Shown one piece after another: positions 27,930 through 35,676 of a DNA stretch of 64,000 bases (positions within the stretch are counted from its first letter, which is position 1; each line of letters starts with the position of its first letter). The stretch lies in the NCBI GenBank assembly GCA_937983405.1, contig CALJZN010000004.1, positions 1 through 64,000 of the forward strand. The letters run 5' to 3'. Position numbers and translations under genes: made by a program. This DNA is from an uncultured Paracoccaceae bacterium. Its GTDB lineage: Bacteria; Pseudomonadota; Alphaproteobacteria; Rhodobacterales; Rhodobacteraceae. The notes beneath the pieces were generated by a model. It saw only the letters and a list, made by a program, of their open reading frames with translations, was not told where the DNA came from and searched no databases.

Positions 27930-28810
27930 CGGCGCTGTTGCTGGCGGTCGCGGGCCCCGGCGGCAGCACCCCGCCCGGGTCCGCTCCGCCCGCGACGGCC
28001 TTCGTCTGGCGGATGCCCGCGGCGGGCTTCGGCGGCTTCTCGGGCCTCTGGGTTGCGCCCGACGGCGGCCGGTTTGTCGCCGTGGGCGACCGCGGCGCGG
28101 TGGCCACGGGGCGGCTGCTGCGCGACGGCGCGGGCGCGATCGCGGGGGTCGAGGGCGCCGCGCTGGGCCGGCTGCGCGATGCCGCGGGCCGTCCGCTGCG
28201 CGACCCCTGGACCGATGCCGAGGGGCTGGCGGTGGCCCCCGACGGCACGCTGCATGTTGCCTTCGAGGCGCGCCACCGCATCGTGCGCCTGGCCGCGCCC
28301 GAGGCGCCGGCCGAGGCCCTGCCCGCCCACCCCGACTTTGCCCGCCTGCCGCCCAACAAGGGGATCGAGGCGCTGGCCATCGACGGCCGCGGCCGGCTGC
28401 TGGCGATCCCCGAGCGGCCGGCAGGCGCGGCCGAGGCGCTGCCGGTCTACCGCTTCGAGGGCGGGAGCTGGCGGCGCGCCTTCGCCCTGCCGTTCGAGGC
28501 GCCCTGGCTCGTGGCCGCGGCCGATGTCGGCCCGGACGGCGGCCTTTACCTGCTCGAGCGCGATCTTCGCCTGCCCTTCGGCTTTCGCAGCCGGGTGCGC
28601 CGCTTCGCCCTGGCCGAGGCCGGGGCCGGCGGCGGCGCGGTGCTGTGGGAGACGCGCGCCGGGCAGTTCGGCAACCTCGAGGGGCTGGCGGTCTGGCGCG
28701 ACGCCGCGGGGGCGCTGCGGCTGACGATGATCTCGGACGACAACCTCCTGCCGGTGCTGACGACCAGCTTCGTCGAGGTCGTGCTTGCACCCGGACCGGC
28801 CGGGCGGTAA
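27902..28810 (+). CDS. Esterase-like/phytase-like beta-propeller protein
   Basis: A 302-residue protein with a short hydrophobic leader (GALTALLLAVAGPGGS), so probably exported. The repeating pattern FSGLWVAPDGGRFVAVGDRG, TDAEGLAVAPDGTLHVAFE, GIEALAIDGRGRLLAIPE and NLEGLAVWRD matches the 'esterase-like activity of phytase' family (PF13449). No catalytic residues are assigned. The overlap with mepA indicates co-expression and possibly an envelope role. Confidence 0.8.
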   Translation: MPRRARGALTALLLAVAGPGGSTPPGSAPPATAFVWRMPAAGFGGFSGLWVAPDGGRFVAVGDRGAVATGRLLRDGAGAIAGVEGAALGRLRDAAGRPLRDPWTDAEGLAVAPDGTLHVAFEARHRIVRLAAPEAPAEALPAHPDFARLPPNKGIEALAIDGRGRLLAIPERPAGAAEALPVYRFEGGSWRRAFALPFEAPWLVAAADVGPDGGLYLLERDLRLPFGFRSRVRRFALAEAGAGGGAVLWETRAGQFGNLEGLAVWRDAAGALRLTMISDDNLLPVLTTSFVEVVLAPGPAGR

Positions 28811-28868
28811 ACGAAGGTGCCCCGAATGGGGCCAAGTCTCCGCCACCTTGCCAAAACGGAACCCCGCA
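28811..28868 (+). promoter_or_regulatory. Structured leader before the VUT/YhhQ gene
   Basis: The 58-bp gap can fold into a compact structure. AAGGTG (28814-28819) pairs with CACCTT (28844-28849) around a CCCC-GAAT-GGGG hairpin (28820-28831). TCCG (28839-28842) can pair with CGGA (28857-28860) just before the start codon, which could form a pseudoknot. Because YhhQ transports queuosine precursors, a preQ1-type sensor is conceivable, but I cannot match a known preQ1 consensus. Confidence 0.3.
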
Positions 28869-29492
28869 ATGCCCCGCACCCCGCTGTCCGGCGTGGCCGC
28901 CATGGCCGCCGTGGTCGTCGTCTCGAACATCCTTGTCCAGCACCTCCTCGGCCAGTGGCTGACCTGGGGCGCGCTGACCTACCCCGTCGCCTTTCTCGTC
29001 ACCGACGTGACGAACCGCCTCCACGGCCCGGCCGCCGCGCGCCGCATGGTCTGGGCGGGGTTCGCGACCGGCGTCGCCTGCTCGCTCGTCGGCACGCAGA
29101 TCGCGGGCGAGGCCGGCCCGCTCGTCACCTGGCGCATCGCGCTGGGGTCGGGGCTGGCGTTCCTCGCCGCGCAGATGCTCGACGTGGCGCTGTTCGACCG
29201 GCTGCGGACGGGCCCCTGGTGGCGCGCCCCGCTGGCCTCTTCGCTGGTCGCCTCGACGGTCGACACGGCGCTCTTCTTCACCATCGCCTTCTCGGCCTGG
29301 CTTGCGCCGCTCGAGCCCGGCAACGATGTCGGCTGGGCGAACGCGGTGCTGCCGCTTCTGGGCGCCGGGCCGGCGGCGCCGCTGTGGGTCAGCCTGGCCG
29401 TCGCCGACGGGGGCGTGAAGCTGCTGCTGGCTTTGGCGGCCCTTCTGCCCTTCCGCCTGATCGTCGGGCGCATCGCGCAACGGGTCGTCTGA
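28869..29492 (+). CDS. yhhQ: VUT-family queuosine precursor transporter
   Basis: A 207-residue membrane protein with about six hydrophobic segments. ALTYPVAFLVTDVTNRLHGP is the hallmark of the VUT (DUF165/YhhQ) family; E. coli YhhQ imports preQ0/preQ1 for tRNA queuosine. Further conserved features are SGLAFLAAQMLDVALFDRLR-type and SSLVASTVDTALFFTIAF-type segments. ATG at 28869 was chosen over an upstream ATG at 28785, which would overlap the preceding gene and add an unconserved stretch. Confidence 0.92.
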   Translation: MPRTPLSGVAAMAAVVVVSNILVQHLLGQWLTWGALTYPVAFLVTDVTNRLHGPAAARRMVWAGFATGVACSLVGTQIAGEAGPLVTWRIALGSGLAFLAAQMLDVALFDRLRTGPWWRAPLASSLVASTVDTALFFTIAFSAWLAPLEPGNDVGWANAVLPLLGAGPAAPLWVSLAVADGGVKLLLALAALLPFRLIVGRIAQRVV

Positions 29493-29498
29493 TTTCCT

Positions 29499-29527
29499 TT
29501 GACAAACACAAAATCTGTGGCAACCTT
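29499..29527 (+). promoter_or_regulatory. Promoter of a short transcription unit
   Basis: A perfect -35 TTGACA (29499-29504) is followed after 17 bp by AACCTT (29522-29527). The -10 resembles the SRP RNA promoter's TACCTT. It lies immediately after the yhhQ stop and in unusually AT-rich sequence for this genome. Confidence 0.5.
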
Positions 29528-29560
29528 CGCGCAACGGCAACAGCGAAAGGAGGTGGTCCA

Positions 29561-29617
29561 GTGTCTGCAGGGATGTTGGAGAGAGGTGTCGGGACCAGCG
29601 CGGAGGGCCTTGCCTGA
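29561..29617 (+). CDS. 18-residue small ORF with a consensus Shine-Dalgarno
   Basis: GTG start at 29561, stop at 29617, encoding [27 protein letters not shown], complementary to the 16S rRNA 3' end, ends 6 bp before the GTG; such a strong site is rare in this window. The ORF sits between its own promoter (29499) and an intrinsic terminator (29688). No regulatory codon run (His, Trp, Leu, Cys) is present, so classical attenuation is not suggested. It may be a small protein, a leader peptide, or part of a dual-function RNA. Confidence 0.55.
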   Translation: MSAGMLERGVGTSAEGLA

Positions 29618-29687
29618 GGGCAGACCTTCGGGCACCACCCGCCGGCCGGGTCCGGGCGCCGACTGGCCCATCTCCCATGAAGCCCGG

Positions 29688-29720
29688 AAAGGGCCGCCCT
29701 TCGGCGGCCCTTTCTCTTTT
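29688..29720 (+). terminator. Intrinsic terminator before arfB
   Basis: AAAGGGCCGCC (29688-29698), a CTTC loop and GGCGGCCCTTT (29703-29713) form a perfect 11-bp stem followed by CTCTTTT. It ends the unit that starts at the promoter near 29499, giving an RNA of about 190 nt. Confidence 0.9.
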
Positions 29721-29745
29721 ACCGGCAAATCGCTAGCCTTGCCCC

Positions 29746-30168
29746 ATGCTGCGCATCACCGACACCCTCGCGCTGCAGGACTGGGAGCTGAGCGAAGCCT
29801 TCGCGCGGTCTTCCGGCCCCGGCGGCCAGAACGTGAACAAGGTCGAGACGGCGGTCGAGCTGCGCTTCGAGGCCGCGCGCAGCCCCTCGCTGCCCGAGCC
29901 GGCGAAAGCGCGGCTGAGGCGGCTTGCCGGCCGGCGCTGGACGCAGGACGGCGCCGTCGTGATCCGCGCCGAGGAGACCCGCAGCCAGGCCCGCAACCGC
30001 GAGATCGCGCGCGAGCGGCTGGCCGAGCTGATCCGAGCGGCGCTGGTGGCGCCGAAGCGGCGGGTGCCGACGCAGCCGACGCTGGGCGCCAGCCTCCGCC
30101 GGGTCGAGGCCAAGCTGCGGCGCGGCAGCGTCAAGGCGCTGCGCGGCCGGATCGGGCGCGACGACTAG
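29746..30168 (+). CDS. arfB: Alternative ribosome-rescue factor ArfB (YaeJ)
   Basis: A 140-residue peptidyl-tRNA hydrolase that frees stalled ribosomes. The catalytic GGQ is at residues 26-28 in SSGPGGQNVNKVETAVELRF, the class I release-factor signature. The basic C-terminal tail (KRRVPT...KAKLRRGSVKALRGR-type, Arg/Lys-rich) inserts in the mRNA channel. Length matches the family. ATG at 29746 follows the terminator by 25 bp, so a promoter within that terminator region or read-through is needed; none is obvious. Confidence 0.93.
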   Translation: MLRITDTLALQDWELSEAFARSSGPGGQNVNKVETAVELRFEAARSPSLPEPAKARLRRLAGRRWTQDGAVVIRAEETRSQARNREIARERLAELIRAALVAPKRRVPTQPTLGASLRRVEAKLRRGSVKALRGRIGRDD

Positions 30169-30185
30169 GGCCGCGCCGGCCGCGC

Positions 30186-31478
30186 TCAGACCACGACCTC
30201 GCGCGCCACCTGCGCGCCCACCCCGAACACGCGGCGATAGCGCGCCACCTCGTCGGGCGGCCCCATTGCCTTGTTGGGGTTGTCCGACAGCTTGACCGTG
30301 GGCCGCCCGTTGGCCGCCGCCGCCTTGCACACCAGGCTGAAGGGGGCCAGCCCGTCGCCCGCCACCAGCCCGCGGAAGTCGTTGGTCAGAAGCGTCCCCC
30401 AGCCGAAGCTCACCCGCACCCGGCCCGCGAAGCGGGCGTGCAGCGCCAGGATCATGTCCACGTCAAGCCCGTCGGAGAAGATGACAAGCTTCGTCGAGGG
30501 GTCCTCGCCCTGCGCCTGCCACCAGCGGATCACCGTCTCGGCCCCCTCGACCGGATCGCCCGAATCGATCCGCACGCCGGTCCAGGACGCCAGCCAGGCG
30601 GGCGCCCGGGCCAGGAAGCCGGGCGTGCCGAAGGTGTCGGGCAGGATGATGCGCAGGTTGCCGTCGTGCTCCTCCTGCCAGTCGGCCAGCACGCGATAGG
30701 GGGCGGCGGCGAGCTCCTCGTCGCTGTCGGCCAGCGCGGCATAGACCATCGGCAGCTCGTGCGCGTTGGTCCCGATCGCCTCGACCTCGCGGCGCATCGC
30801 GATCAGGCAGTTCGAGGTGCCGACGAAGGCCTCGCCCAGCCCCTCGATCATGGCCTGCACGCACCAGTCCTGCCACAGGAAGGAATGCCGCCGCCGCGTG
30901 CCGAAGTCGGCGATCCGCAGGCCCGCGACCGGGCGCAGCCGCTCGACCTTCTCCCACAGCTTGGTCATCGCGCGGGCATAGAGCACCTGCAGCTCGAACC
31001 GCCCCATGTCCTTGAGCACGGCGCGCGAGCGCAGCTCCATCAGCACGGCAAGCGCGGGGATCTCCCACAGCATGACCTCGGGCCAGCGGCCCTCGAACGT
31101 CAGCTCGTACTGCCCGTCGCGCTTCTCGAGGTGGTAGGGCGGCAGGCGCAGCCGCTCGAACCACTCCATGAAGTCGGGGCGGAACATCGCCCGCTTGCCG
31201 TAGAAGGTGTTGCCGCGCAGGAAGGTCGACTCGCCGCGGCTGAGGCCGAGGGTGCGGATGTGGTCGAGCTGCTCGCGCAGCTCGCCTTCGTCCACAAGCT
31301 CGGCCAACCGGATCGCGCGGCTGCGGTTGATCAGGCTGAAGGTCACCGTCGTGTCGGGCTTGTTGCGGAACACCGACTGGCACATCAGCAGCTTGTAGAA
31401 GTCGGTGTCGATCAGCGACCGCACGATGGGGTCGATCTTCCACTTGTGGTTGTAGACGCGGGTGGCGATGTCGACCAT
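30186..31478 (-). CDS. pncB: Nicotinate phosphoribosyltransferase
   Basis: A 430-residue protein that makes nicotinate mononucleotide from nicotinate and PRPP in NAD salvage. Starts [20 protein letters not shown] followed by [14 protein letters not shown], the N-terminal family motif. [32 protein letters not shown] and [12 protein letters not shown] cover the substrate and PRPP sites. ATG at 31478 is preceded by AGGAGG at good spacing. It follows pncA by 67 bp in the same direction, forming a two-gene salvage operon. Confidence 0.95.
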   Translation of the reverse strand: MVDIATRVYNHKWKIDPIVRSLIDTDFYKLLMCQSVFRNKPDTTVTFSLINRSRAIRLAELVDEGELREQLDHIRTLGLSRGESTFLRGNTFYGKRAMFRPDFMEWFERLRLPPYHLEKRDGQYELTFEGRWPEVMLWEIPALAVLMELRSRAVLKDMGRFELQVLYARAMTKLWEKVERLRPVAGLRIADFGTRRRHSFLWQDWCVQAMIEGLGEAFVGTSNCLIAMRREVEAIGTNAHELPMVYAALADSDEELAAAPYRVLADWQEEHDGNLRIILPDTFGTPGFLARAPAWLASWTGVRIDSGDPVEGAETVIRWWQAQGEDPSTKLVIFSDGLDVDMILALHARFAGRVRVSFGWGTLLTNDFRGLVAGDGLAPFSLVCKAAAANGRPTVKLSDNPNKAMGPPDEVARYRRVFGVGAQVAREVVV

Positions 31479-31545
31479 GGGCGGCCTCCTGCGGCGCTGC
31501 GGCCCCGTTAGACCAACCCCGGGCAGCGAGCGCAAGCGCGCCCGC

Positions 31546-32154
31546 TCAGGGCTCCAGCGCCACGCCGGCCGCCGCCATCGCCGCCCGCGCCGCGGCGAGC
31601 GAGCCGTCGAGGTCGATGGCGCGGCAGGCGCCCTCGGCCACCGTGGCGCGGAAGCCCAGCCGCGCGGCATCGAGCGCCGACCAGGCGACGCAGAAGTCGG
31701 TGGCCAGGCCCGCGAAGGTCAGCGCCGCGATCCCGCGGCCGCGCAGCCAGCCCTCGAGCCCCGTGGGCGTGGTGCGGTCGTTCTCGAAGAAGGCCGAGTA
31801 GCTGTCGATGTCGCGGTTCATCCCCTTGCGCAGGATCAGCGCGGCGGGGTCGGTGGCAAGCCCGGGGTGGAAGGCCGCGCCTGGCGTGCCCTGCACGCAG
31901 TGGTCGGGCCAGAGGGTCTGGGGGCCGTAGGCCATGGCCACCGTCTCGAACGCCGCCCGCCCGGGATGGGCCGAGGCAAAGCTGCGGTGGCCGGGCGGAT
32001 GCCAGTCCTGCGTCAGCACCACCGTCGCGAACTGCCCCATCAGCGCGTTGATCCGCGGCACCACCGCATCGCCGTCGGCCACCGCCAGCGCGCCGCCGGG
32101 GCAGAAATCCGCCTGCACATCGATGACGATCAGGGCCTCTTGGCTGGGGCGCAT
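31546..32154 (-). CDS. pncA: Nicotinamidase
   Basis: A 202-residue isochorismatase-fold hydrolase converting nicotinamide to nicotinate, the substrate of PncB next to it. [14 protein letters not shown] carries the catalytic Asp, [14 protein letters not shown] the metal-binding Asp/His residues, [15 protein letters not shown] the catalytic Lys, and [12 protein letters not shown] the nucleophilic Cys. ATG at 32154 is preceded by GGAGGATCCC. A promoter candidate lies about 30 bp upstream. Confidence 0.96.
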   Translation of the reverse strand: MRPSQEALIVIDVQADFCPGGALAVADGDAVVPRINALMGQFATVVLTQDWHPPGHRSFASAHPGRAAFETVAMAYGPQTLWPDHCVQGTPGAAFHPGLATDPAALILRKGMNRDIDSYSAFFENDRTTPTGLEGWLRGRGIAALTFAGLATDFCVAWSALDAARLGFRATVAEGACRAIDLDGSLAAARAAMAAAGVALEP

Positions 32155-32185
32155 GGGATCCTCCGTCGGCTGGACAGCGCCCAAG

Positions 32186-32214
32186 GGGTTAGGCCCGGCC
32201 GCCCGTCGCGTCAA
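32186..32214 (-). promoter_or_regulatory. Promoter of pncA-pncB
   Basis: Reading leftward, TTGACG (32214-32209), 17 bp, then TAACCC (32191-32186). The distance to the pncA start is 31 bp. Confidence 0.5.
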
Positions 32215-32311
32215 TGCCCGCCCCGCCGCGCCGCCGGAGGCGCGGGGCAGAAGGGGCGAGACAGCCGGCCGATACCCGGTCTAGACTGCGGCCATCCCCT
32301 GCGCCGAGGCC

Positions 32312-33301
32312 ATGCCGATGCCGCGCCCCAACCCGTTCCGCCCCTTCGTGCCCCGGCCCGACCAGATGGCGCTGGCGCCCGCCACGAGCGGCAACGCAAT
32401 CAACGGGCTGGGCGAGAGGGCGCCGCGCCGGGCGCGCTTGGTCTACTGGGCGCCGAACCCCGACGACATTCCCCACGGCGCGATGCAGCGCTGGTTCTAC
32501 CGCGCCGCGCCCGCCGACCCCGAGGTTTTGCGGCTGCGCGCCGAGCGGCAGGCGCTGCTCGACGCCCCCCTGCCCCCGGTTGCCGCCACGCCCGCCGATC
32601 TTGCGCCCGAAGCCTGGACGGCGGGGCTCGACCGTTTCGTCGCCGAGGGGCTTGCCGACAAGGCCGGCGTGGCCGAGATGCGCCCCGACTGGGCCTTCGA
32701 GGGGCAGGACATCGCCGAGCCGCGCGTCGTCATGCTCGGGGTCGCCCACGACTATCCGGCGATCGCCACGGCGCCCGGCCAGCCCGCGGCGCTGGAGGTG
32801 ATGCGCCAGTATCTGCGCGGTGCGCGCGCGGCCCGCGCGGTGGCCGCGTGGATCCGCGGGCAGGGCTGGCACGCCCGTTGCGTCGCGGGGGCGCTGACCG
32901 GGCCGCTCCTGATGATCCCGCCGGCGCTGGCCTGCGGCTTTGGCGAGCTGGGCAAGCACGGCTCGGTCATCGACCGCGACATGGGCGCTTCGTTCCGCCT
33001 CGCGGCGGTCCTGACCGATGCGCCCTTTGCCCCCACCCCGCCCGCGACCCACGGGATCGACGCCTTCTGCACCGCCTGCCGCCTTTGCGAGCAGGCCTGC
33101 CCGCCCGAGGCGATCGCTCCGCTCAAGCAGACCGTGCGGGGGGTGGAGAAATGGTATGTCGATTTCGACCGCTGCCTGCCGTTCTTCAACCAGACCTCGG
33201 GCTGCGCGATCTGCATCGCCGTCTGCCCCTGGAGCCGCCCGGGCACCGGCCCCGCGCTGGCAGCCAAGCTCGCGCGCCGGGCGGACCGCAGGGCGGGCTG
33301 A
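32312..33301 (+). CDS. QueG-like double [4Fe-4S] cluster protein
   Basis: A 329-residue protein of the epoxyqueuosine reductase/reductive dehalogenase-like group. Two ferredoxin-type clusters are visible in the last third: CTACRLCEQACPPEAI and CAICIAVCPWSRP. Upstream, VVMLGVAHDYP and HGSVIDRDMGASFRLAAVLTD resemble the cobalamin-binding catalytic part of COG1600-type proteins. It is shorter than true QueG and lacks the HEAT-repeat C-terminus, so queuosine synthesis is not certain. It is divergent from pncA. Redox partner and substrate are unknown. Confidence 0.75.
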   Translation: MPMPRPNPFRPFVPRPDQMALAPATSGNAINGLGERAPRRARLVYWAPNPDDIPHGAMQRWFYRAAPADPEVLRLRAERQALLDAPLPPVAATPADLAPEAWTAGLDRFVAEGLADKAGVAEMRPDWAFEGQDIAEPRVVMLGVAHDYPAIATAPGQPAALEVMRQYLRGARAARAVAAWIRGQGWHARCVAGALTGPLLMIPPALACGFGELGKHGSVIDRDMGASFRLAAVLTDAPFAPTPPATHGIDAFCTACRLCEQACPPEAIAPLKQTVRGVEKWYVDFDRCLPFFNQTSGCAICIAVCPWSRPGTGPALAAKLARRADRRAG

Positions 33302-33313
33302 CGCGCCTGCCGC

Positions 33314-34432
33314 CTAGCGCAGTTCCAGCACGACCGCCGACGCGCCCGCGGGGTCGGCGATGCGCCGCACCGGATAGGCCGTCGCAAAGGCCGCCGCTGC
33401 CGCCACGGCGCGGGCGACGTCCGGGTCCGAGGCGGGCAGCACGCGGGCGGTGCGCCAGTCGGGGCGCGCGCCCGCCCCGGGGCGCAGGGCGGTGACGGCG
33501 GCCAGGATCAGCTCGCCGTCCACCATCTCGACCCGGTCGATGACCTCGCCCGCGTCCCACGGGCCGCGGCGCAGCGCGTCCAGCGGCACGATGCGCTCGC
33601 CCGGGGGCAGACCGCGGGGGCTGTAGGGCTCGACGCCGGGAAAGATCGTCGCGCGCCGCCCGACTACGGGGGCGTGCACATCGAGCTGCCGGCGCATCGC
33701 CGGCCGCGCCCTGTCCAGCACGCCCGCCTGGGCGGCCAGCCACAGGCCGAAACTCAGGCAGCCGTCGCCCTCGAACCGGTCGGGATCGAGCAGCAGGCCG
33801 AAGCGGGTGGCCGGCGCGGCGGGATGGGCGATGTAATCGGCCAGCCGCGCGCGCAGCCGCGCGCAGGCCTCGGGCGCGACCTCGACCGCCAGGATGCTGC
33901 CGCGGCCGGCGTCGAGCACCGTCAGATGGCGCCAGCTGGTCGCGCGCGCCGTCACGAGGCGGCCGTCGAGGAAGGTGGACAGGATCGCCGCCACGCCCCA
34001 GCCGCGCGTCGCCATGCGCAGGCCCTGCCGCTCGCTCTCGCCGGTCTTGGAGGTGATCCCCTGCACTCCGCCGCACTGCCAGCCGACGATCAGATGGCCG
34101 ATGCTCGTCTTGCCCGCCAGCTGCGAGGGGATGTCGAAGATCGCGCGCTCCATCGAGCGCCGCGCGGCCTCGGGGTGCGACAGGTCGATGGGGTTCAGCG
34201 GCGCGACATGGGCCAGCACGACATAGTCGCGGTCGCGCGGCAGGCCGAGCCGGGCCAGCGGAACGGGCCAGGCGATGTCCTCGAACGGCTGCAGGGCGCG
34301 CGACACCGGATCGTCCGGCGGCGGGGCCGGGCGGGCGCAGGCGGCCAGCAGGACGAGCAACGCCAGAATGGCCAGCCGGCCCGCACCCCCCCGCAGCGCC
34401 CCCGGCGCCGCCTGCCGACCGCCGGCGCGCAC
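33314..34432 (-). CDS. Lipoprotein of unknown function
   Basis: I choose GTG at 34432, preceded by GGAGG with 6-bp spacing; an ATG at 34531 would add a basic low-complexity stretch. The 372-residue protein has a hydrophobic leader ending in the lipobox LLAACARP, so it is probably lipidated. Conserved-looking segments are DYVVLAHVAPLNPIDLSHPE, IGHLIVGWQCGG and TSKTGESERQGL. I do not recognise the family. It ends 12 bp from the convergent iron-sulfur gene and lies 136 bp downstream of aglK on the same strand. Confidence 0.72.
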   Translation of the reverse strand: MRAGGRQAAPGALRGGAGRLAILALLVLLAACARPAPPPDDPVSRALQPFEDIAWPVPLARLGLPRDRDYVVLAHVAPLNPIDLSHPEAARRSMERAIFDIPSQLAGKTSIGHLIVGWQCGGVQGITSKTGESERQGLRMATRGWGVAAILSTFLDGRLVTARATSWRHLTVLDAGRGSILAVEVAPEACARLRARLADYIAHPAAPATRFGLLLDPDRFEGDGCLSFGLWLAAQAGVLDRARPAMRRQLDVHAPVVGRRATIFPGVEPYSPRGLPPGERIVPLDALRRGPWDAGEVIDRVEMVDGELILAAVTALRPGAGARPDWRTARVLPASDPDVARAVAAAAAFATAYPVRRIADPAGASAVVLELR

Positions 34433-34568
34433 CTCACGCCTCCGCTTGCAGCGGCGCGGCGGGGCAAGGGGCGGGGGATCGGTCGGTCCGGCGCATGGCG
34501 TGACTGTCGTTGCCGCATCGGGTCGGTGCAAGGCCCCCCGAGCTCACGGCTGCGTCAACGGCCGGACA

Positions 34569-35663
34569 TCAGAGCGCAGGGTAGCGCAGCGACCGGCCGC
34601 CGGCAAAGACCTGCACCTTGCCCGGTCTGGCGGTCAGCCGCAGCGTTCTGTGGCGCAGCCCGGCATGGATGCCGGGCAGCTTGGCCAGCACCGCCGGGGC
34701 CTCGCCCTGCGGCGCGAAGTGCAGCACCGTCACCTCCCCCAGCGCCTCGATGATCGCCACGCGGCCGGCGAACAGCGCCTCGGGTTCCTCGGTCGGCAGC
34801 AGATCCTCGGGGCGCACGCCGACGTTGACCTCGCGCCCGCGGTCGGCCGCCGTGGTGGCCACCGCCGCGCGGGCGATCCCGCCGCCGGCCAGCCGCACGA
34901 GGGTTTCGGCCCCGGTTTCCTCGATCCGGCCGGGCAGCAGGTTCATCGCGGGCGAGCCGATGAAGCGGGCCACGAACTCGTTCTCGGGCCGCTCGTAGAG
35001 CTCCAGCGGCGTGCCGACCTGGCTGATCCCGCCGCCCGCGAGCACCACGATGCGGCCGGCCAGCGTCATCGCCTCGACCTGGTCGTGGGTGACGTAGATC
35101 ATGGTCGACTGCGGCATCGCCTCCTTCAGCTGCGCGATCTCGATGCGCGTGGCCACCCTGAGCGCGGCGTCGAGGTTCGACAGCGGCTCGTCGAACAGAT
35201 ACACCCGGGGGTCGCGCACGATCGCCCGGCCGATCGCCACGCGCTGGCGCTGCCCGCCCGACAGGGCCTTGGGCAGCCGGTCGAGATACGGGGTAAGGTG
35301 CAGCCTGCGCGCGGCATCCTCCACCGCGCGCGCGATCTCGGCCCTGCCCTTGCCGGCGATCCTGAGGGCGAAGGCCATGTTGTCGCGCACCGTCATGTGC
35401 GGATAGAGCGCGTAGGACTGGAACACCATCGCGACGCCGCGCTGCGCTGGGGGCACGTCGTTCACCACCCGCCCGTCGATCTCGAGCGTGCCGTCCGAGA
35501 TGCGTTCGAGCCCCGCGATCATCCGCAGCAGCGTGGACTTCCCGCAGCCCGAGGGGCCGACGAACACCACCAGCTCGCCGGTCGCGATGTCGAGGTTGAT
35601 GTCCGACAGCACCTTCACCGCGCCGTAGGTCTTGGCGACGCCGGTCAGCCGCACATGCGCCAT
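34569..35663 (-). CDS. aglK: Alpha-glucoside ABC transporter ATPase
   Basis: A 364-residue MalK/UgpC-type ATPase that energises the AglFG permease. Walker A GPSGCGKST, Q-loop FQSYALYP, signature LSGGQRQRVAIGRA, Walker B YLFDEPLSNLDAALR and THDQVEAMTLA are intact. The C-terminal TOBE/regulatory domain includes VNVGVRPEDL. The ATG at 35663 is 13 bp after the alpha-glucosidase stop. The gene order E-F-G-A-K matches the rhizobial and Rhodobacter agl operons, on which the name is based. Confidence 0.93.
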   Translation of the reverse strand: MAHVRLTGVAKTYGAVKVLSDINLDIATGELVVFVGPSGCGKSTLLRMIAGLERISDGTLEIDGRVVNDVPPAQRGVAMVFQSYALYPHMTVRDNMAFALRIAGKGRAEIARAVEDAARRLHLTPYLDRLPKALSGGQRQRVAIGRAIVRDPRVYLFDEPLSNLDAALRVATRIEIAQLKEAMPQSTMIYVTHDQVEAMTLAGRIVVLAGGGISQVGTPLELYERPENEFVARFIGSPAMNLLPGRIEETGAETLVRLAGGGIARAAVATTAADRGREVNVGVRPEDLLPTEEPEALFAGRVAIIEALGEVTVLHFAPQGEAPAVLAKLPGIHAGLRHRTLRLTARPGKVQVFAGGRSLRYPAL

Positions 35664-35676
35664 GGGATCGCCGCCC

